64,000 nucleotides of DNA from Suillus spraguei (Eukaryota; Basidiomycota; Agaricomycetes; Boletales; Suillaceae). Of the stretch, positions 23,914-37,009 are shown one piece after another; within the stretch, counting starts at the first letter, position 1, and each line of letters begins with the position of its first letter. Where the stretch lies: contig JABCPU010000234.1 in NCBI GenBank assembly GCA_016800925.1, positions 43,323-107,322 on the forward strand, given 5' to 3'. Both the position numbers and the translations under genes were made by a program. The notes under the pieces are model-generated. The model made no database searches. It saw only the letters and a program-made list of their open reading frames with translations, and was not told the origin of the DNA.

Positions 23914-24850
23914 GTCAAACTAAGAATAGATCATCAAAAAAGAGATCACTCACGCCCTACCCGTGTGCAAGCACACATCTCATGACTACTATCCATGCTC
24001 CTCGTCCTCGGGCCATCTGTCGCTTCATGAACACGTTTTGGCTCTCTGACTTAGCTACCGAGCTTTCATATCACAGGGTCACCAACAATGATGAGTGAGA
24101 CCTGCATCGTGGAGCTGGTGCGGTGCTGACAAGGCATCGGTTTTCATAGCAAGAGACATCCTAGTTGAGAATTGATTGGTATATGGTAAAAATGCAGTGC
24201 CATCCTCATATCGAAGCGGTGCTGAGAAAGGACATGGAGACACGGGCGATTGTTACCACCGCACGAAGCGGGATTTCTTGCAAAACTGTATAGGCTGATT
24301 CGTAGAACATGATCATCTGCATCAAGCCTAAGCAGCATCCATATCCTAGGACTCTTGATTATATATGAAAGACCGACACCCAGGCCATAGCAGCTGCCCG
24401 GTGCTGACGCACACTCTTCGACGCTTATTCAGATGAAACCCGATGCAAAGCTTGGTCTAACAAAGGCCCACCCGTGATGCGACCCATCAAAAAGTTTGCT
24501 GTCCCGATTATTCTCGATGAGCATCAGCGGTCTCGAGCGTAACAGAACCTCCGAGGTGATTCAACAAGGGAAGATTATGTCGACATCACAGACGTTGTGT
24601 GTGTAAAACAAGGGAAAAGCAGACAGATCACTCACATGTACAATCCGTGTCCTCGACATCGGCCTATCGTATCATAAGGATGCTAATTGAGGAATTTCAT
24701 ACAAGGCACCTCGCACTCACCTTGTTTGCGGCATGCGGTTGATCAGATGTGGATTAATCGATGTGCACGATTGATATGCGGCGGCGAATAAACAGAGAAA
24801 TGATAAAGAAAAAGATCCGGGCAACCACAGCAAGCCTTCGAATTCAAATT
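23914..24850. repeat. Conserved linker between DUF6533 and SDR-like genes, unit 1
   Basis: This is collinear with 29380-30650 (unit 2) and 35170-36990 (unit 3). It holds short ORFs on both strands that are not conserved in frame between copies. It is probably promoter or linker DNA or a decayed gene. Nothing more specific is visible. Confidence 0.4.
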
Positions 24851-24859
24851 ATGCATATG

Positions 24860-26390
24860 CTGGTCAGCTGAGTTTCAATCGGATGCCCAAGGTAATATTA
24901 CGCTGATCAAACACCGAGGCTTTTCGAGATTCAAACGTTCGGTTAACACTTGCACTCTCCAAGCTTGCACTAGCAACTGTAAATGACCTAGACTCCGTAC
25001 GTACGAAGAGCACGGCTTACGAGGCGCCACATGAGCAGCTTGACGAGCTACAGTTGGCGTTAGAAATGACCTGATGCCTGATAGAGATACTAATATATAA
25101 AAATGTAGCACAAGAAATTGCAGCGAACGTTGCGACTCGCGAGTCTAAACCAAGTCACTTGCATCCCAGATCAAGCTATCTCTAAACCCTCGCACAATGG
25201 AGCGGTAGTCAAAGCCATCCCATTGTACTCATTTCTATCCTTGCCATTGTAGTGATTTGCGCATTTGTACAAGGGCGCACCACCAACCGCGAACGGAAGA
25301 TGCATTCCAGGGTAATCCTCTTCACAGTACGTATGCTAGCCTCACCTGTACCGAGTCCGCATTACTCAGGGAGGATTCACTCTGTTAGGTCTAATTCTCA
25401 TGCAGGATCTTGCTCACCGAGGCGCACATACCAATGCTCTCTCGCTCAAGCTAGTCCAAGATCCTGAAGCAGACACTCTTATCAACCTCTTATGATCGAC
25501 CACCAAGAACGAGCAGATGTTCGCAGACAAATGTGATCCAGCATCTGCATCCTCTATTCGTTCCTTCTACTCTCGCTTCCTCGCAGCAAAGGAGACCAGG
25601 TTGGATGTTATCGTATTCGCACATAAGCATCAACATCTAAGATCCATGATCAGTTTCCAGGATCATGTTATACTGACCCAGGAGAGACAAATGCTTCATT
25701 ATCATCATTCTTAATTCTCACCCTTCCCGTCCTCCTCGTCGCACCCACCGAATGCGATATACGCCTCATCAACTTCATCAACCCTTTCTACGCCGCCATT
25801 GTACCCTCTTATTCTCCAACTTCCACGCCACCTCAAATATCTCCACTTTTCTGCCAAGAATGCTAGCGTTTCCTTCAAATAGTCATTTTCACTCGCTACT
25901 AACAATACGATCTACAAAGTCCAACATTGTCGTCGTATCCATGTGTCCCGGGCGCTCTAGATCAGATACAATTGCACCGCTATTCAATGCAGTTCGTGCA
26001 CGATATCAATCCATGTTCGGTATTGTTCTGTCAGATTCTTCATCTTATTTAAATACTTAAATGCTGACGATTTCTCAGGTACATACTTCTCCAACCCTTC
26101 CTCCGTCTTCCCACAAAATCCATGACATCTGCCATTCAATCCATACTGCACGTCCTTTTCTCCCAATGCCTTTCAAGAGCAACACTCGCCACGGGACAGA
26201 TGCTTCAGGATGAGCTTTGAAAGCAGGCGCACTCTACAGTGAGTGTGCGGTTGTTAGTCTGCGGATACCGAGCGTCGCAACGGCTGCTGACATAGGTGCC
26301 AGATGTTGCGAGATTGAGGGCGTGTATCTGGTACAGGCGATGTAAGGAGTGAAAGAACGTGGACTCGCAAGACGATAAGATGACTGGGTG
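24860..26390 (+). pseudogene. SDR-like (DUF1776-like) protein remnant, unit 1
   Basis: The family has a short N-terminal membrane helix and a Rossmann-like short-chain-dehydrogenase fold. Here the helix and start of the fold are ISILAIVVICAFVQGRTTN, then HSRVILFT (25230-25320), followed by an intron (donor GTACGT near 25328). Next come LAHRGAHTNALSLKLVQDPE, a stop TGA at 25493-25495, IRSFYSRFLAAKETRLDVIV, then MCPGRSRSDTIAPLFNAV (about 25940) and a helical tail. A further frameshift lies before 26050. The same TGA occurs in unit 2. The family name is from memory and moderately certain. Confidence 0.5.
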
Positions 26391-26449
26391 TGATGATGGA
26401 ATGTCAATTGATACCCCGAGCGGTTATATGTGGGTGAGTTTGGTTTGTT

Positions 26450-27040
26450 GATGACGATACTGATGCTGATACTGGATAAATGTAGGACAGTGACTTGTGG
26501 GGGATATTACCTTGCTTGGATACCATCGCTCCATCCCTATGGAATATCCTGCACTCAGTAATATCAACCACTACTGCGACATTGCCAACTGCTACGGCTT
26601 ATATCATTGAATGTGTACGACATGATAGTTATACTCCCGTGTTTCGTAGAGTTCCTGATTAATGCAGTTACCACAACTAACTCGAGTGCAGAGGGCAACA
26701 TAGATGCACTAGGAAGTTGTTAGCTGATTATGAGACCTATCATAGTTGGATTCGAGAACGTCAAGTCATGAGTCCCAATTGCTGTTCTAACTCTTTCACA
26801 ATTGTGCGGACTGACCACGTATCTCGAGCAACCTTGGAATATTCTTGAATCTTCCGTGAGCCGGTAGGGATGACTGATGAGAACACAAGGGTGGGACGTT
26901 GAATGAAGCGACAAGATGACGAATTGCTGAGGAACTGCAGCAGCGTTGTATGACTTGGCTCTTCCGTGCCAATTTCCCGAAAAGAAAGTTCAGCGCTTGG
27001 TGCGCTGTCATCGAATGTGTATAGCATGATAGTTATACTC
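26450..27040 (-). other. Conserved tail of unit 1 with possible minus-strand exons
   Basis: Minus-strand reading gives VPTGSRKIQEYSKVARDTW-like residues near 26850, conserved in unit 2 near 32650 (PTGSQKIQEYYKVARHMW), and further on VVVDITECRIFHRDGAMVSK near 26530 (unit 2: VVDIPECGIFHKDGAMVSK). Conservation at the protein level hints at a small spliced gene convergent with the SDR-like gene. I cannot name it. Confidence 0.35.
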
Positions 27041-27347
27041 CCTATGTTTCATAAGGTGATATATTACAGTCGTAAGGATCACACAGGGAAACAAAGGACC
27101 AGGGCTTGGTGCACTGCCAGTGGGTATGGGGCAGCCAGTGCAGCAGAGATATCCAGAATATTGCTTTAAACACAAATCACTTGACCAAATACTAAATACT
27201 ACGACAAGAACATTCACTAGCCTTCTTGAAATCCACTTCGGAACAACAAAACAACTTGAATCAATGCTATCACGAAAGTAGGAATAAATGAAAGCAAATT
27301 TCCCTGCTCCTTGCAGAGCACTAGACAACCATTAACTTCACCGAGCA

Positions 27348-29071
27348 TTACACACTACTGCTAGTTGATATATGCACGCGCTCCTGGAAAGCAATTGAGG
27401 ACATCCCGGTTGCTGCATCGGAATCGGCCACGAGCTTAGCATGATATTCTCGAACACCAAGGATCATGCGGGGTCCCAGTACAGACATCTGCACGACCTC
27501 GAAAATCTGAACTACGCTACCATAAATCTGGACATTTATGGAATTTTGATCCTATAAAAGTGATGAACCGTCGTGGTCATCTGCAGAGGTAAGTGAAAGA
27601 TCGACATACCGCCATGGGAGAGAAATCATTAATGAGCTGGAAGCAAGAAACAACAACAAAGCTACCACGTCCAACCCTTCAGTGGAAAAAGGGGACAATA
27701 ATCACGATATGAGCTCACCTCGCAAAGTAAAGCACGTGAGTTTTGATCAACACCGTGAAACAGTCTCCAATAATCCCCCCTGTTGAATTTCGTCGCAGTT
27801 CACGGAAGTGTTTTACTGCGATCCAGACTGCGAGACACAGTGCGAGGACCTCCCACACAGTCCCGACTATCCAAGTAAGGGAAACAAGAAATAGCTCATC
27901 TCCCGCATAGTGAATCCAGCACTGATAGGTACTGGAGAGAATGACATCCTCTGGATTCATCAATGAGATCCATATTTTTTGTCATGAACAGATAAGCGTA
28001 CCCCCTGAATTATACATCGTTGACATTATGATTACCACTCCGTTGAAAATTGTGACAGCCACAAAGGTGACAACGAGAAATATCAGGATCTTTCTGGATC
28101 TTTGATACATAGCATGCAACCGAGTGATGATGATGACTGGCAGTCAAGTCAATATCACTAGGATCTCGCAAGTGCCAGGCTCACCCCACAGCATAGCAAA
28201 CACCACAACACCGATCCAGTCCCATGTGGCGTATGATATAAAGCCTAAGAAATCCAGTCAGGGACCAGTCTTGTGTCACACATTCCGAATAAGCTCACAT
28301 CTGCAACAGTACAGGGTAACAGTCATTCAAGTTAGTGAATCAAGGAGTTGGTAAAGAACCACACCCACTCCTACAAGGCAGCACAGTTAATTGGATGGAA
28401 ACAGTAGGCATCCGTGCAGAAGGCTCACTGTATCTGTCAGCGGGATGGTCGGAACAGTGTCTGCGTGTCATTTGTCAGAAGAACGAAAGACAGCGCATTC
28501 CTAAGGAGGCATACCAAACATCACCACGCTGGTTATGAAGGATAGGCGATTAGCACAACACTGATTGATTAGTCTTGCGAACGTACGCAGTATAAAAGAT
28601 TCCTAGGTAGCGGACCTATGATACTTTGTAGTCAGCACAACGTGGCAACCGCGACAAACAAGCTACATACACCGAGATACAGGACTGTCATTAGCGACCA
28701 ACGTTGTCTCTGGAATTAAGCATATCATCATGTGTGTTCCTCTGACACAAGACTCTACTCACCCAGACCAACTCTACCTATAAGACCATTTTTAGCAGGA
28801 GGGCTGCCCCGGTCATAGCATCAACATACCTCTTGTCCGAATGTAAGTGCTTAAAATAATGGTAAGATGTTAGCAGTCCTTTTGATATTATCATGTTCAC
28901 CCCAATCATATGCTACTGCAACAAGGGCAGCAACTGCGAAACAACAGCCAAGGTTAGATTGAGACATCAGCTTCGACATATGACTGCTCTCTACAAACCT
29001 TCAAAATAGCTAGACAAAAAACTTGCATTAATGAGCGGCCACCAAGCGGGATCATTTGAGACGATGGTCAT
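27348..29071 (-). CDS. DUF6533-domain multi-pass membrane protein, unit 2
   Basis: This is a spliced minus-strand gene. The start at 29071 (MTIVSNDPAWWPLIN) was chosen because it aligns with the other three copies. Exons continue as SYFEVAALVAVAYDW, then ALTFGQE, VELVW and RQRWSLMTVLYLG. The large exon 27963-27718 includes TVWEVLALCLAVWIAVKHF and ends GDCFTVLIKTHVLYFAR. The last exon has VREYHAKLVADSDAATGM and ends TSSSV. Most introns are GT-AG; the one after GIFYT would need a GC donor. Hydrophobic stretches fit the family's roughly seven membrane helices. Function unknown. Exact exon borders are provisional. Confidence 0.55.
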
Positions 29072-29379
29072 GTTGGTAGAGAAATGAAGGGTGCGGGTGA
29101 GAGGCGAATTTGGTGGACGTATTGCAATGGCATATATACCACCGCCCAGCGCTTGGATAAGCAAAATGAGATCGAGGGATGTCGGTGATGCCCGTTCCTA
29201 CCTCGATTGACCAAAGGTATAATCAATCCAGGGGCTGAAGGTAAGTGTCAGTAGTGAAATATTTGTACGGGCAGAAATTGGAATACCGTAAAAGATGGAA
29301 GGCAATTCGTGTCGGCATGACAAGGCCAAACCAAAAGTAGACCATCGAGATCCATACGAAGCACTCACGCTGTACCCGT

Positions 29380-30650
29380 GTACCAGCGCAAGCACACACC
29401 TCAACGTCTACTATCCATGCTCCTCGTCCTCGGGCCATCTATCGCTTCATGAACACCTTTTGGCTCTCTGAGTCGGCTACCGAGCTTTCGTATCACAAGG
29501 TTGCCAACAATGATGAGTTCAGAATCTTGATCTGCATCGTGGAGTTGCACCGGTGCTGACAAGGCGTGAGTACTTCAGTTTTCACAGCGAGAGACGTCCT
29601 AGTTAAAAATCCCCGATTGGTATATAGTGAAAATGCAGTGTCATCCTTATATCTAAGCAGTGCTGAGAAAGGACATGGAGAAAAGAAGACATGGGCAATT
29701 GTTACCATGACCGCACGAAGCCTGATTTCTTGTTCTCCAAACGGTATAGGCTGATTTCGTAGAACTTGATGATCAAGCCTAAGCAGCATCATATCCCAGG
29801 ATTCTTAATCATATAAGAAAGACCGAAGGCAGAGCGTTCTGTTGGGATCCGATCAAAAAAAGTTGGGAGTAACTCACCCAGGTCGTGCCATACAGTCGCT
29901 GCCCAGTGCTGACGCACAGTCTTCGATGCTTATTCAGATGAAACCTGATGCAAAATTTGGTCTAACAAAGGCCTAGGCATGATGCGACCCTTCAAAAAGC
30001 TTGCTGTCCCGATGATTCTTGATGCATCAGCAGTCTCGATAACAGGACTTCTGAGGTTATTCAACAAGGGAAGATTGTGTCGACATTGTATATGTAAAAC
30101 AAGGGAAAGGCAGACAGATCACTCACATGTACAGGCCTTTCAATGAACAATCCGCGGCTTTAGCATATGTGCACCTTCTCGCCCTCCACCACAGTCGTCG
30201 GCCTATCGTATCATAAGGTCGCTGATTGAGGGATTCCATACAAAGCATCTCAGACTCAGTCTGTGGCGTGCGGTTGATCAGATGTGTTTCATAATCTGTG
30301 ATTGATGTGCGGTGAATACAATACCATCTTTAGAATAAACACAGAAATAAGAAAGACAAAGATCCGGGCATTGTTCTTGCAACCACAGCAAGCCTTCGAA
30401 TTCAAATTATGTCCTGGAATATTGATGAATGTTCTCGTTGGCGACGCCACTACATCAGCTTTAACATCTGCCTGCTCTCCATTGACCCACAAATAGCTTA
30501 TAACACGTCATGAATTGATGCCCGGCTGCCAATTTGAACTACAGAGTAATATTGGTAGAGAATGGGTTGGGAGAGTCGCACTGGTGGCCGTATGCTGATG
30601 GTGTTCGTAAATGATCAATGACCATCATCATATTACACACCCCATGAATG
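29380..30650. repeat. Conserved linker, unit 2
   Basis: This is collinear with 23914-24850 and 35170-36990. ORFs here (for example 29493-29792 minus) are not preserved in the other copies, so I do not call a gene. Confidence 0.4.
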
Positions 30651-32140
30651 ATTCGAGAACCAAATTCAAACTCAGTTCGTCAACTTTCTAGTGCCGACTC
30701 GCGGCTCCTCCCAAGCATACAATCAATCCTGCTAACCCCATCAAACACTGAGGCGAAAATAGCTTTACACAACGAGGCCATCTCAATCAACACTTGCACT
30801 CTCCGAGCTTGCACTATCAACTGTAAATAAAGTTGTGAATCAGACCTAATAGACTCCGCACGTACGAAGAGCACGACTTACAAGGCGCCACATGAGCAAC
30901 TTGACGAGCCACAATTGGCGTTAAGAAACAGGGACTTCAATGACCTGATGGAGATATTAAGATCACAAAATGTGTATTGTTACTTACGGCGAACATCGTG
31001 AATCCAAACCAAGTCACTTGCCTTCCGAATCAAGCTACTATGCTCATTTCTATCCTTGCCATTGTAGTGGTTCGCGCATTTGTACAAGGGCGCACCTCCA
31101 ACAGCGGACAGAACATGCATTCTAGGGTAGTCCTCCTCACAGTACGTATGGTAGCCTCCCACCTGCACCGACTCCGCATTGCTCACTCGATCAGGGAGGA
31201 TTCACTCCGTTAGGCCTAATGCTCCTGCAGAACCTTGCTCGCTGAGGCGCACATATCTTGCTCAAGCCAGTCCAAGTTCCTGAAGTCGATATTCTTATCA
31301 ACCTCTTATGATCGACCACCAAGAATTCGAAAACGAATGTGATCTGACATCTGCGTCCTCCGTTCATTCCTTCTGCTCTCGCTTCCTCACAGCAAAGGAG
31401 AATATACTGGATGCTATCATATTCGCACATTCAACCTAGGATCCTGTTGTACTGACCCAGGAGAGACAACGCTTCATTAGCATCATCCTTAATTCTCACC
31501 CTTCTCCTTTCCGTCCTCGTTGCACCCACCGAACGCGATATACACATCATCAACTTCATCGACCCTTTCTACGCTGCCGCTGTACCCTTTTATTCTTCGA
31601 CTTCCACGCTATTTCCAATGTCTCCACTCTTCCACCAAGAAGGCTAGCGCTCCCTTCAAGTGGTCATTTTCGCCCACCACCTCCAGCATGTCCTTGATGC
31701 ACTGCCATTGGGTGGACAACTACCAGGAACAGACAACTTCACCGCCCACATTGTGAGCGACAAGGTGCAAAAGTTCAACATTCCCGCCGTATTCGTGTAT
31801 CCTGGGCTCTCTAGATCAGATACAATTACACCGCTATTCAAAGTTCGGGGCAAATCAATCCATGTTCGGCATTGTTTTGTCAGATTCTTCATTTTATTTA
31901 AATACTTGAATACTGACCATTCCTCAGGTACCTCTTCCTCCACCTTCTTACAAAATCAACGACATCTGCCTTTCAAGAGCAATGCTCGCCACCGCAGATG
32001 CTCCAGAAGAAGTTTTAAAAGCAGGCACGCTCTACAGTAGTGTGCGGTTGTTAGCTTGCAGATACAGAGCCCCGCAACGGCTGCTGACACTGCCGATGCG
32101 CAGGTGTCAGATGATTGGAGGCGTACATCTTGGACAGGCG
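30650..32140 (+). pseudogene. SDR-like (DUF1776-like) protein remnant, unit 2
   Basis: This has the same architecture as in unit 1: LISILAIVVVRAFVQGRTSN and HSRVVLLT at 31040-31140, an intron (GTACGT), QVPEVDILINLL, a stop TGA at 31309-31311 at the homologous codon, VHSFCSRFLTAKENILDAII, then the open stretch 31520-31760 and FVYPGLSRSDTITPLFKVRG (near 31800). The stop shared with unit 1 shows the gene was already dead when the segment duplicated. Confidence 0.5.
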
Positions 32141-32319
32141 ATGTAGGAGTGCGTTGAGAGTGCGTTGAAGGAGTGAGAAAATGCGGACTCGCAAGACGAT
32201 AGGAAGACTGAGTGTGATGATGGACTGTCGATTGATACACCGAGCGGTTAGGTGTGGGTGAGTCTGGTTTGTCGATGACGATGCTAATGCTAATGTTGGA
32301 TAGATGTAGGACAGGGATA

Positions 32320-32860
32320 TTGTCTTGCTTGGATACCATCGCTCCATCCTTATGAAATATCCCGCACTCAGGAATATCAACCACTGCTGCGGCATTGGCA
32401 ACCGCCACGGCTCATATCTTTGAATGTGGTGTACGACATGACATGATAGTCATACTGTCGTGTTTTGTAAAGTTCCTGATCAATGCACATACCACAACTA
32501 ACTAGAGTGCACTAGGAAGTTGCTAGCTGGTTCTCAGACCTATCACAATTGGATTCGAGAAGGTCAAGCTATGGTCGAATCCAATTGCTGTTCTGACTCT
32601 TGTACAATTGTGCGGACAGGCCACATATGTCGAGCAACCTTGTAATATTCTTGAATCTTCTGCGAGCCGGTAGGCGTGACTGAAATGAGAACACAAGGGT
32701 GGGACGTTGAATGGAGTGACAAGATGAATTGAAGACGGATTACTGAGGAACAGCAGCAGCGTTGCACGACTCGGCTCTTGCGTGCCTATTTGCCAGAGCA
32801 GCCATAGAGATATCACAGAGAAAAGGACCAGCGCTTGGTGCACTGCCAGTGAGTGTGGGT
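32320..32860 (-). other. Conserved tail of unit 2 with possible minus-strand exons
   Basis: The minus frame carries PTGSQKIQEYYKVARHMW, homologous to 26850, and VVDIPECGIFHKDGAMVSK near 32370, also seen in the tail of unit 3 (VVDIPYAGYSIEMERR near 42350). Not identified. Confidence 0.35.
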
Positions 32861-33084
32861 AGCCAGTGAGAGTAGAGATATCCAGAATATTGCTTTAAAC
32901 ATTGTCAGAACGCATAGTAAATCACTTGGCTAAATACTGCGACGAAAACATTCACGAGTCCATTTCTCCTTGAAATCCAGTAATTCAGAACAACAAAATG
33001 ACATATATCAATACTATCACGAAAGTGGGAATAAATAAAAGCAAATTCCCCTGCTCCTCGCAGAGCAGTTAACTTCACTAAGCA

Positions 33085-34823
33085 TTACACACTACTACCA
33101 GTCGATATATGCACGCGCTCTTGGAATGCAATAGAGGTCATGCCAGTTGCTGCATCGGAATCAACCACGAGCTTAGCATGATATTCTCGAACGCTAAGGA
33201 TCAGGCGGGGTCCTAACACAAACATCTGCACCACCTCCAAAATCGCAACCAGGCCATTATAAATCTGTGCATCTAGGGAATATGGATCCTATAGAAATGA
33301 TACACCGATGAACTGTGGTCGTATGCAGATGTAAATAAAAAATGGATATACCGATGAGAGTGTTGGAGAGAAAATAGTAATGAGGTGCAAACAAGCAACA
33401 GCGACAAAGCTACAATGTCCAATCCTTCAGTGGAAAAAGGGCCAATAATCACGACATGAGCTCACCTCGCAAAGTAAAGCACGTGAGTCTTCATCATCAC
33501 CGTGAAACAGTCCCCAATAATCCCCCCTGTTGAATATTGTCGCAGTTCACGGTAGTGTTTTACTGCAATCCAAACTGCGAGGCACAGTGTGAGGACCTCC
33601 CACACAGTCACAACTAGCCAAGTAAGGGAATCCAGAAGTGACGCGTCTCCCACATAGTTAACCAAGCACTGATGCGTACCGGAGAGAATGAGTTCCTCTG
33701 GTATTCATCAATGAGATGCACATTTTTGTCATCAACAATTAAGCGTACCCCCTGAATTATACACCGTCAATATTATGTTTGCCACTCCGTCAAAAATGTT
33801 GAAAACCAGAAAGGTGACAACGAGAAATATCAGGACCTTTCTGGATCCTTGATACATAGCATGCAACCGAGTGATGACGATGACTGACAATCAAGTCAAT
33901 ATTACTAGGATCTCGCAAGTGCCAAGCTCACCCCATAGCATAGCAAATACCACAACACAGGTCCAATTTGGTAAGGCGTAGTAGAATATATAGCCTGATA
34001 AATCTAGTCAGGGACCAGTCCCGTGTCACACGCTGAATAGGCTCACATCTATGACAGTATAAGTAGTGTAGCAGTCATTAGTGAACCAAGAAGTTAGTAA
34101 AGAACTACACCCACTCCTACAGGGCACGACAGTTAATCGGGGGGAACAGTAGGCATCTGTGCAGGAGACTCACTGTATCTGTTAGCCGGATGGTCGTAAT
34201 ATTACCTGTATGCCATTCATTAGAAGAAGCAAAGACAGCGAATGTACTAAATCGGAGCATACCCGGCAGGAACAAGCTAATTGTGAGAGATAGACGATTA
34301 GCACAACACTGACTGTTTAGCCTTCCGAATATACATACACAGTATGTAAGATTCCAAAGTAGCGCACCTAGGATACTTTCAAGTCAGCATAACGTGGCGA
34401 CTGCGACAAACAAGCTACATACACCGAGATACATAACTGTCATTAGCGAGCAGCGTTGTCTCTGCCATTAAGTGTATTTTTACGTGTGCTTCCCTGATAT
34501 GAGACTCTACTCACCCAGACCAATTCTACCTATAAACCATTCTTAGCAAGATGGCTGCTCTGGTCATAGCATTGACATACCTCTTGTCCGAACGTAAGCA
34601 CTGAAAATACTTGTAAGATATCAGCAGCGCTTCAATATCATCATGCTCACCCCAATCATACATCACTATAATAGAGCTGGCGACTGCGAAACCGCAGCCA
34701 AGGTTAGTTGAGACATCAGCTCTAACATGCGACTGTTCTCTAGTACGAACCTGTGAGATAACTGTAAAGAATATTTGCATTAATGACCGGCCACCAGGTA
34801 GGATCATTTGAGACAATGGTCAT
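33085..34823 (-). CDS. DUF6533-domain multi-pass membrane protein, unit 3
   Basis: The start at 34823 reads MTIVSNDPTWWPVINANILY. After intron 1 the frame continues VASSIIVMYDW, ALTFGQE (as CTTACG… in this copy), VELVW and RQRCSLMTVMYLGVRYFG. The exon 33665-33465 holds a conserved VWEVLTLCLAVWIAVKHYRE ending MKTHVLYFAR. The C-terminus is FQERVHISTGSSV with the stop at 33085. Splice sites at the 5' half are canonical GT-AG. The protein would be membrane-bound with unknown function. The middle exons were not fully resolved. Confidence 0.55.
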
Positions 34824-35169
34824 ATTAGTAGAGAAATGATGGATGTGCGGGTGAAAGGTGAATCTGGTGAACGTATTGCGATAGCATATATACCACTACC
34901 CTGCGCTTAGATAACTAAAACGAGATTGAGGGATCATGCATGATGGTATCAGTGATGCATTGATGTCCGTTCCCACCTCGATTGACATCAATCCACTGGC
35001 TTGACGTAAGTACTAGTAGAAAATTTGTGCACACTGCCGTGGGAATACGCAAAAGATGGAAGGGAAATTGTGGCGCCAAGCCAAAATAAGGGAGATTCAT
35101 GTGGAGTGGCAAATCACGTTCTACTAGTACGCAGGGCTGCTCAATCCTTGGGCTCGGCCCATCTGACAC

Positions 35170-36990
35170 CGAATAACACTGCTTAACGTTCGGCAGACAC
35201 TCGGCCCGTAGTATATGCTGTCACTGATGCTCACAAATACTCTTGATCATCGAAGGTCGTTTGGTGCGGGAGGAACCATCGCTAGCGGCCCAGGTATGTT
35301 TCATTTGAATGGCGGGAGCGCAAGTTGATATAATAGCTGCCTCAAGTTTCTTGGGAGTCTGACGAATATACACAGGCTTTCCTTGCTACAAGTGTAGCTC
35401 GTTCGCGATGATCAGACCAATGATTTACACTATTACTAGGCTCTAGTTTGCATTTTCGCAGCCGTAAAACTTGCCATTTTTAAGTAGTACTCTCCGTGCC
35501 GTCCTGTACTCTCAATGCCTCGTTTGTTCCACTATTGCATACCAATTGCGGGCAGAGAAAACACCCAAGCTGATACTTCACATCTCGCAATTCGTGGTTT
35601 GGTTCCTGTCGGTGTAAAAATTGGATTATCGCCTGGTTTTGCAACCAGCCCGTCAAAGGTGTTTCGACTGACTCTGAAGTAATTGAAATTGAAGAGAAAT
35701 CATTGATTCGCAAGACTGTCTAGGGACCGAAGATAATATCGAAATTCACGATCAGGACTCTGTAAGCAGCATGAAAATGAGTCTTTGTACCGAGGAATCT
35801 GATCGTATGGTCCTCATGGACCATCACCGTCAATAGATGCGCAGCAAAGGGTCAATATCCGAGAGCTGCCATGAGTAATCCAGACAGATAAGGTCACTAT
35901 TGTTAGTTGCAAGCTCATTAAAATTATTACCTGATTTATCGCTCAGCCTGATCGCAGCCGCGAGTCCCATGATTTGGACTTGCCCTGCGTGATGTGCTTG
36001 AAGTTCAGCCTGTGTTGATTGCGTGTCGGCATGCTCTCGGGCAGTGTTACGGACCTTTTAAATGTCGATAGTTTGACAGGTGAACTCAACTAGCCAGCTG
36101 AGCCCGCGAACTAAGGTTGCCAACAATCAATAATAAATGCAGAATCTTTGATCTGCACCACGATTGGTGTGGTGCTGGCAGAGCATCAGTTTGCGGAGCC
36201 AGAGATGGCCTAGTCCAGAATCTAAGAAAGGACGCGGAAGAAAGATGACTCGAGCGCGTTATCACTATGACCTTACGAAGCTTGACTCGTACTTGTATAG
36301 GCTTATTTCGTAGAGCTTGATGATCAAGCATGCGCATCAAGCTTTCAAGCCGCAGCAGCGTCCATATCCTAGGACTCTCAACTAATAAGAAAGATCAAAT
36401 GCAGTAACATCCTGTTAGTACTTGATCGAAAATACAAGTTGAGAGAGCAGCTGACCCGTGCCATGCAGCTACCGACGCACACCCCTCGATACTCATTCAA
36501 ATGAAAACCGATGCAAAACTTGGTCTAGGTATGATGCGACCCTTGAAAAGCTTGTTGTCTTGATGATTATCTATGGGGATCAGCGCAGCAATCTCCTCGA
36601 GCAAAACAGGACCTCCAGAGTTATTCGACAGAGGAAGCTTATGTAGGCATGACAGAGACCAATGGATTGTTCATTGAAACGGTTATATAGGTCAGTGATT
36701 ATGACCCTTTCAAAGAACAATTCATCGGAATACTGACTACATACACAACCTCTTACCATCCACCCTCGATTACAAAGAGATGAGGACCTGGGCGTCGTCC
36801 TTACTGAACCACAAGAAGCCTTCCATGGAGGATTGATAAGGGCCGACCAGCTGAGTTTCAACTGACAAAGTAATATCCGGCTGCTCTCCAAGTACAAAGT
36901 AACCTATAATACGATATGAATTCAGGCCGGCTACTGTACAGCCGGAGAGTATGAGGGTAGAGAATGGGTGCGAACTTACTGGCTGTATGA
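35170..36990. repeat. Conserved linker, unit 3 (extended)
   Basis: Patches match 29380-30620 in order, interspersed with unit-specific sequence (for example 35200-35900). No conserved reading frame is visible, and no named gene. Confidence 0.4.
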
Positions 36991-37009
36991 TGATGGTATT
37001 TGTGCAGTC

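Larger units (their letters stand above)
21690..27090. repeat. Tandem segmental duplication, unit 1
   Basis: The unit is recognised by the shared start GAATATTGCTTTAAAC (near 21755) that recurs near 27155, 32890 and 42540. Contents in order: DUF6533 gene (minus), about 1 kb of conserved linker, SDR-like gene remnant (plus), and a 0.5-kb conserved tail. The spacing to unit 2 is about 5.4 kb. Confidence 0.75.
27091..32870. repeat. Tandem segmental duplication, unit 2
   Basis: This is the most complete unit: DUF6533 gene, linker, SDR-like remnant and tail, collinear with unit 1 throughout and about 5.7 kb to unit 3. Point differences and small indels are frequent, so the duplication is not recent. 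Confidence 0.75.

Noticed and set aside
31956..32408. 150-codon minus ORF in unit 2
   Set aside because: Most of it is antisense to the SDR-like gene tail. Only the first residues (VVDIPECGIFHKDG) are conserved between units, so a whole-length gene is not supported.
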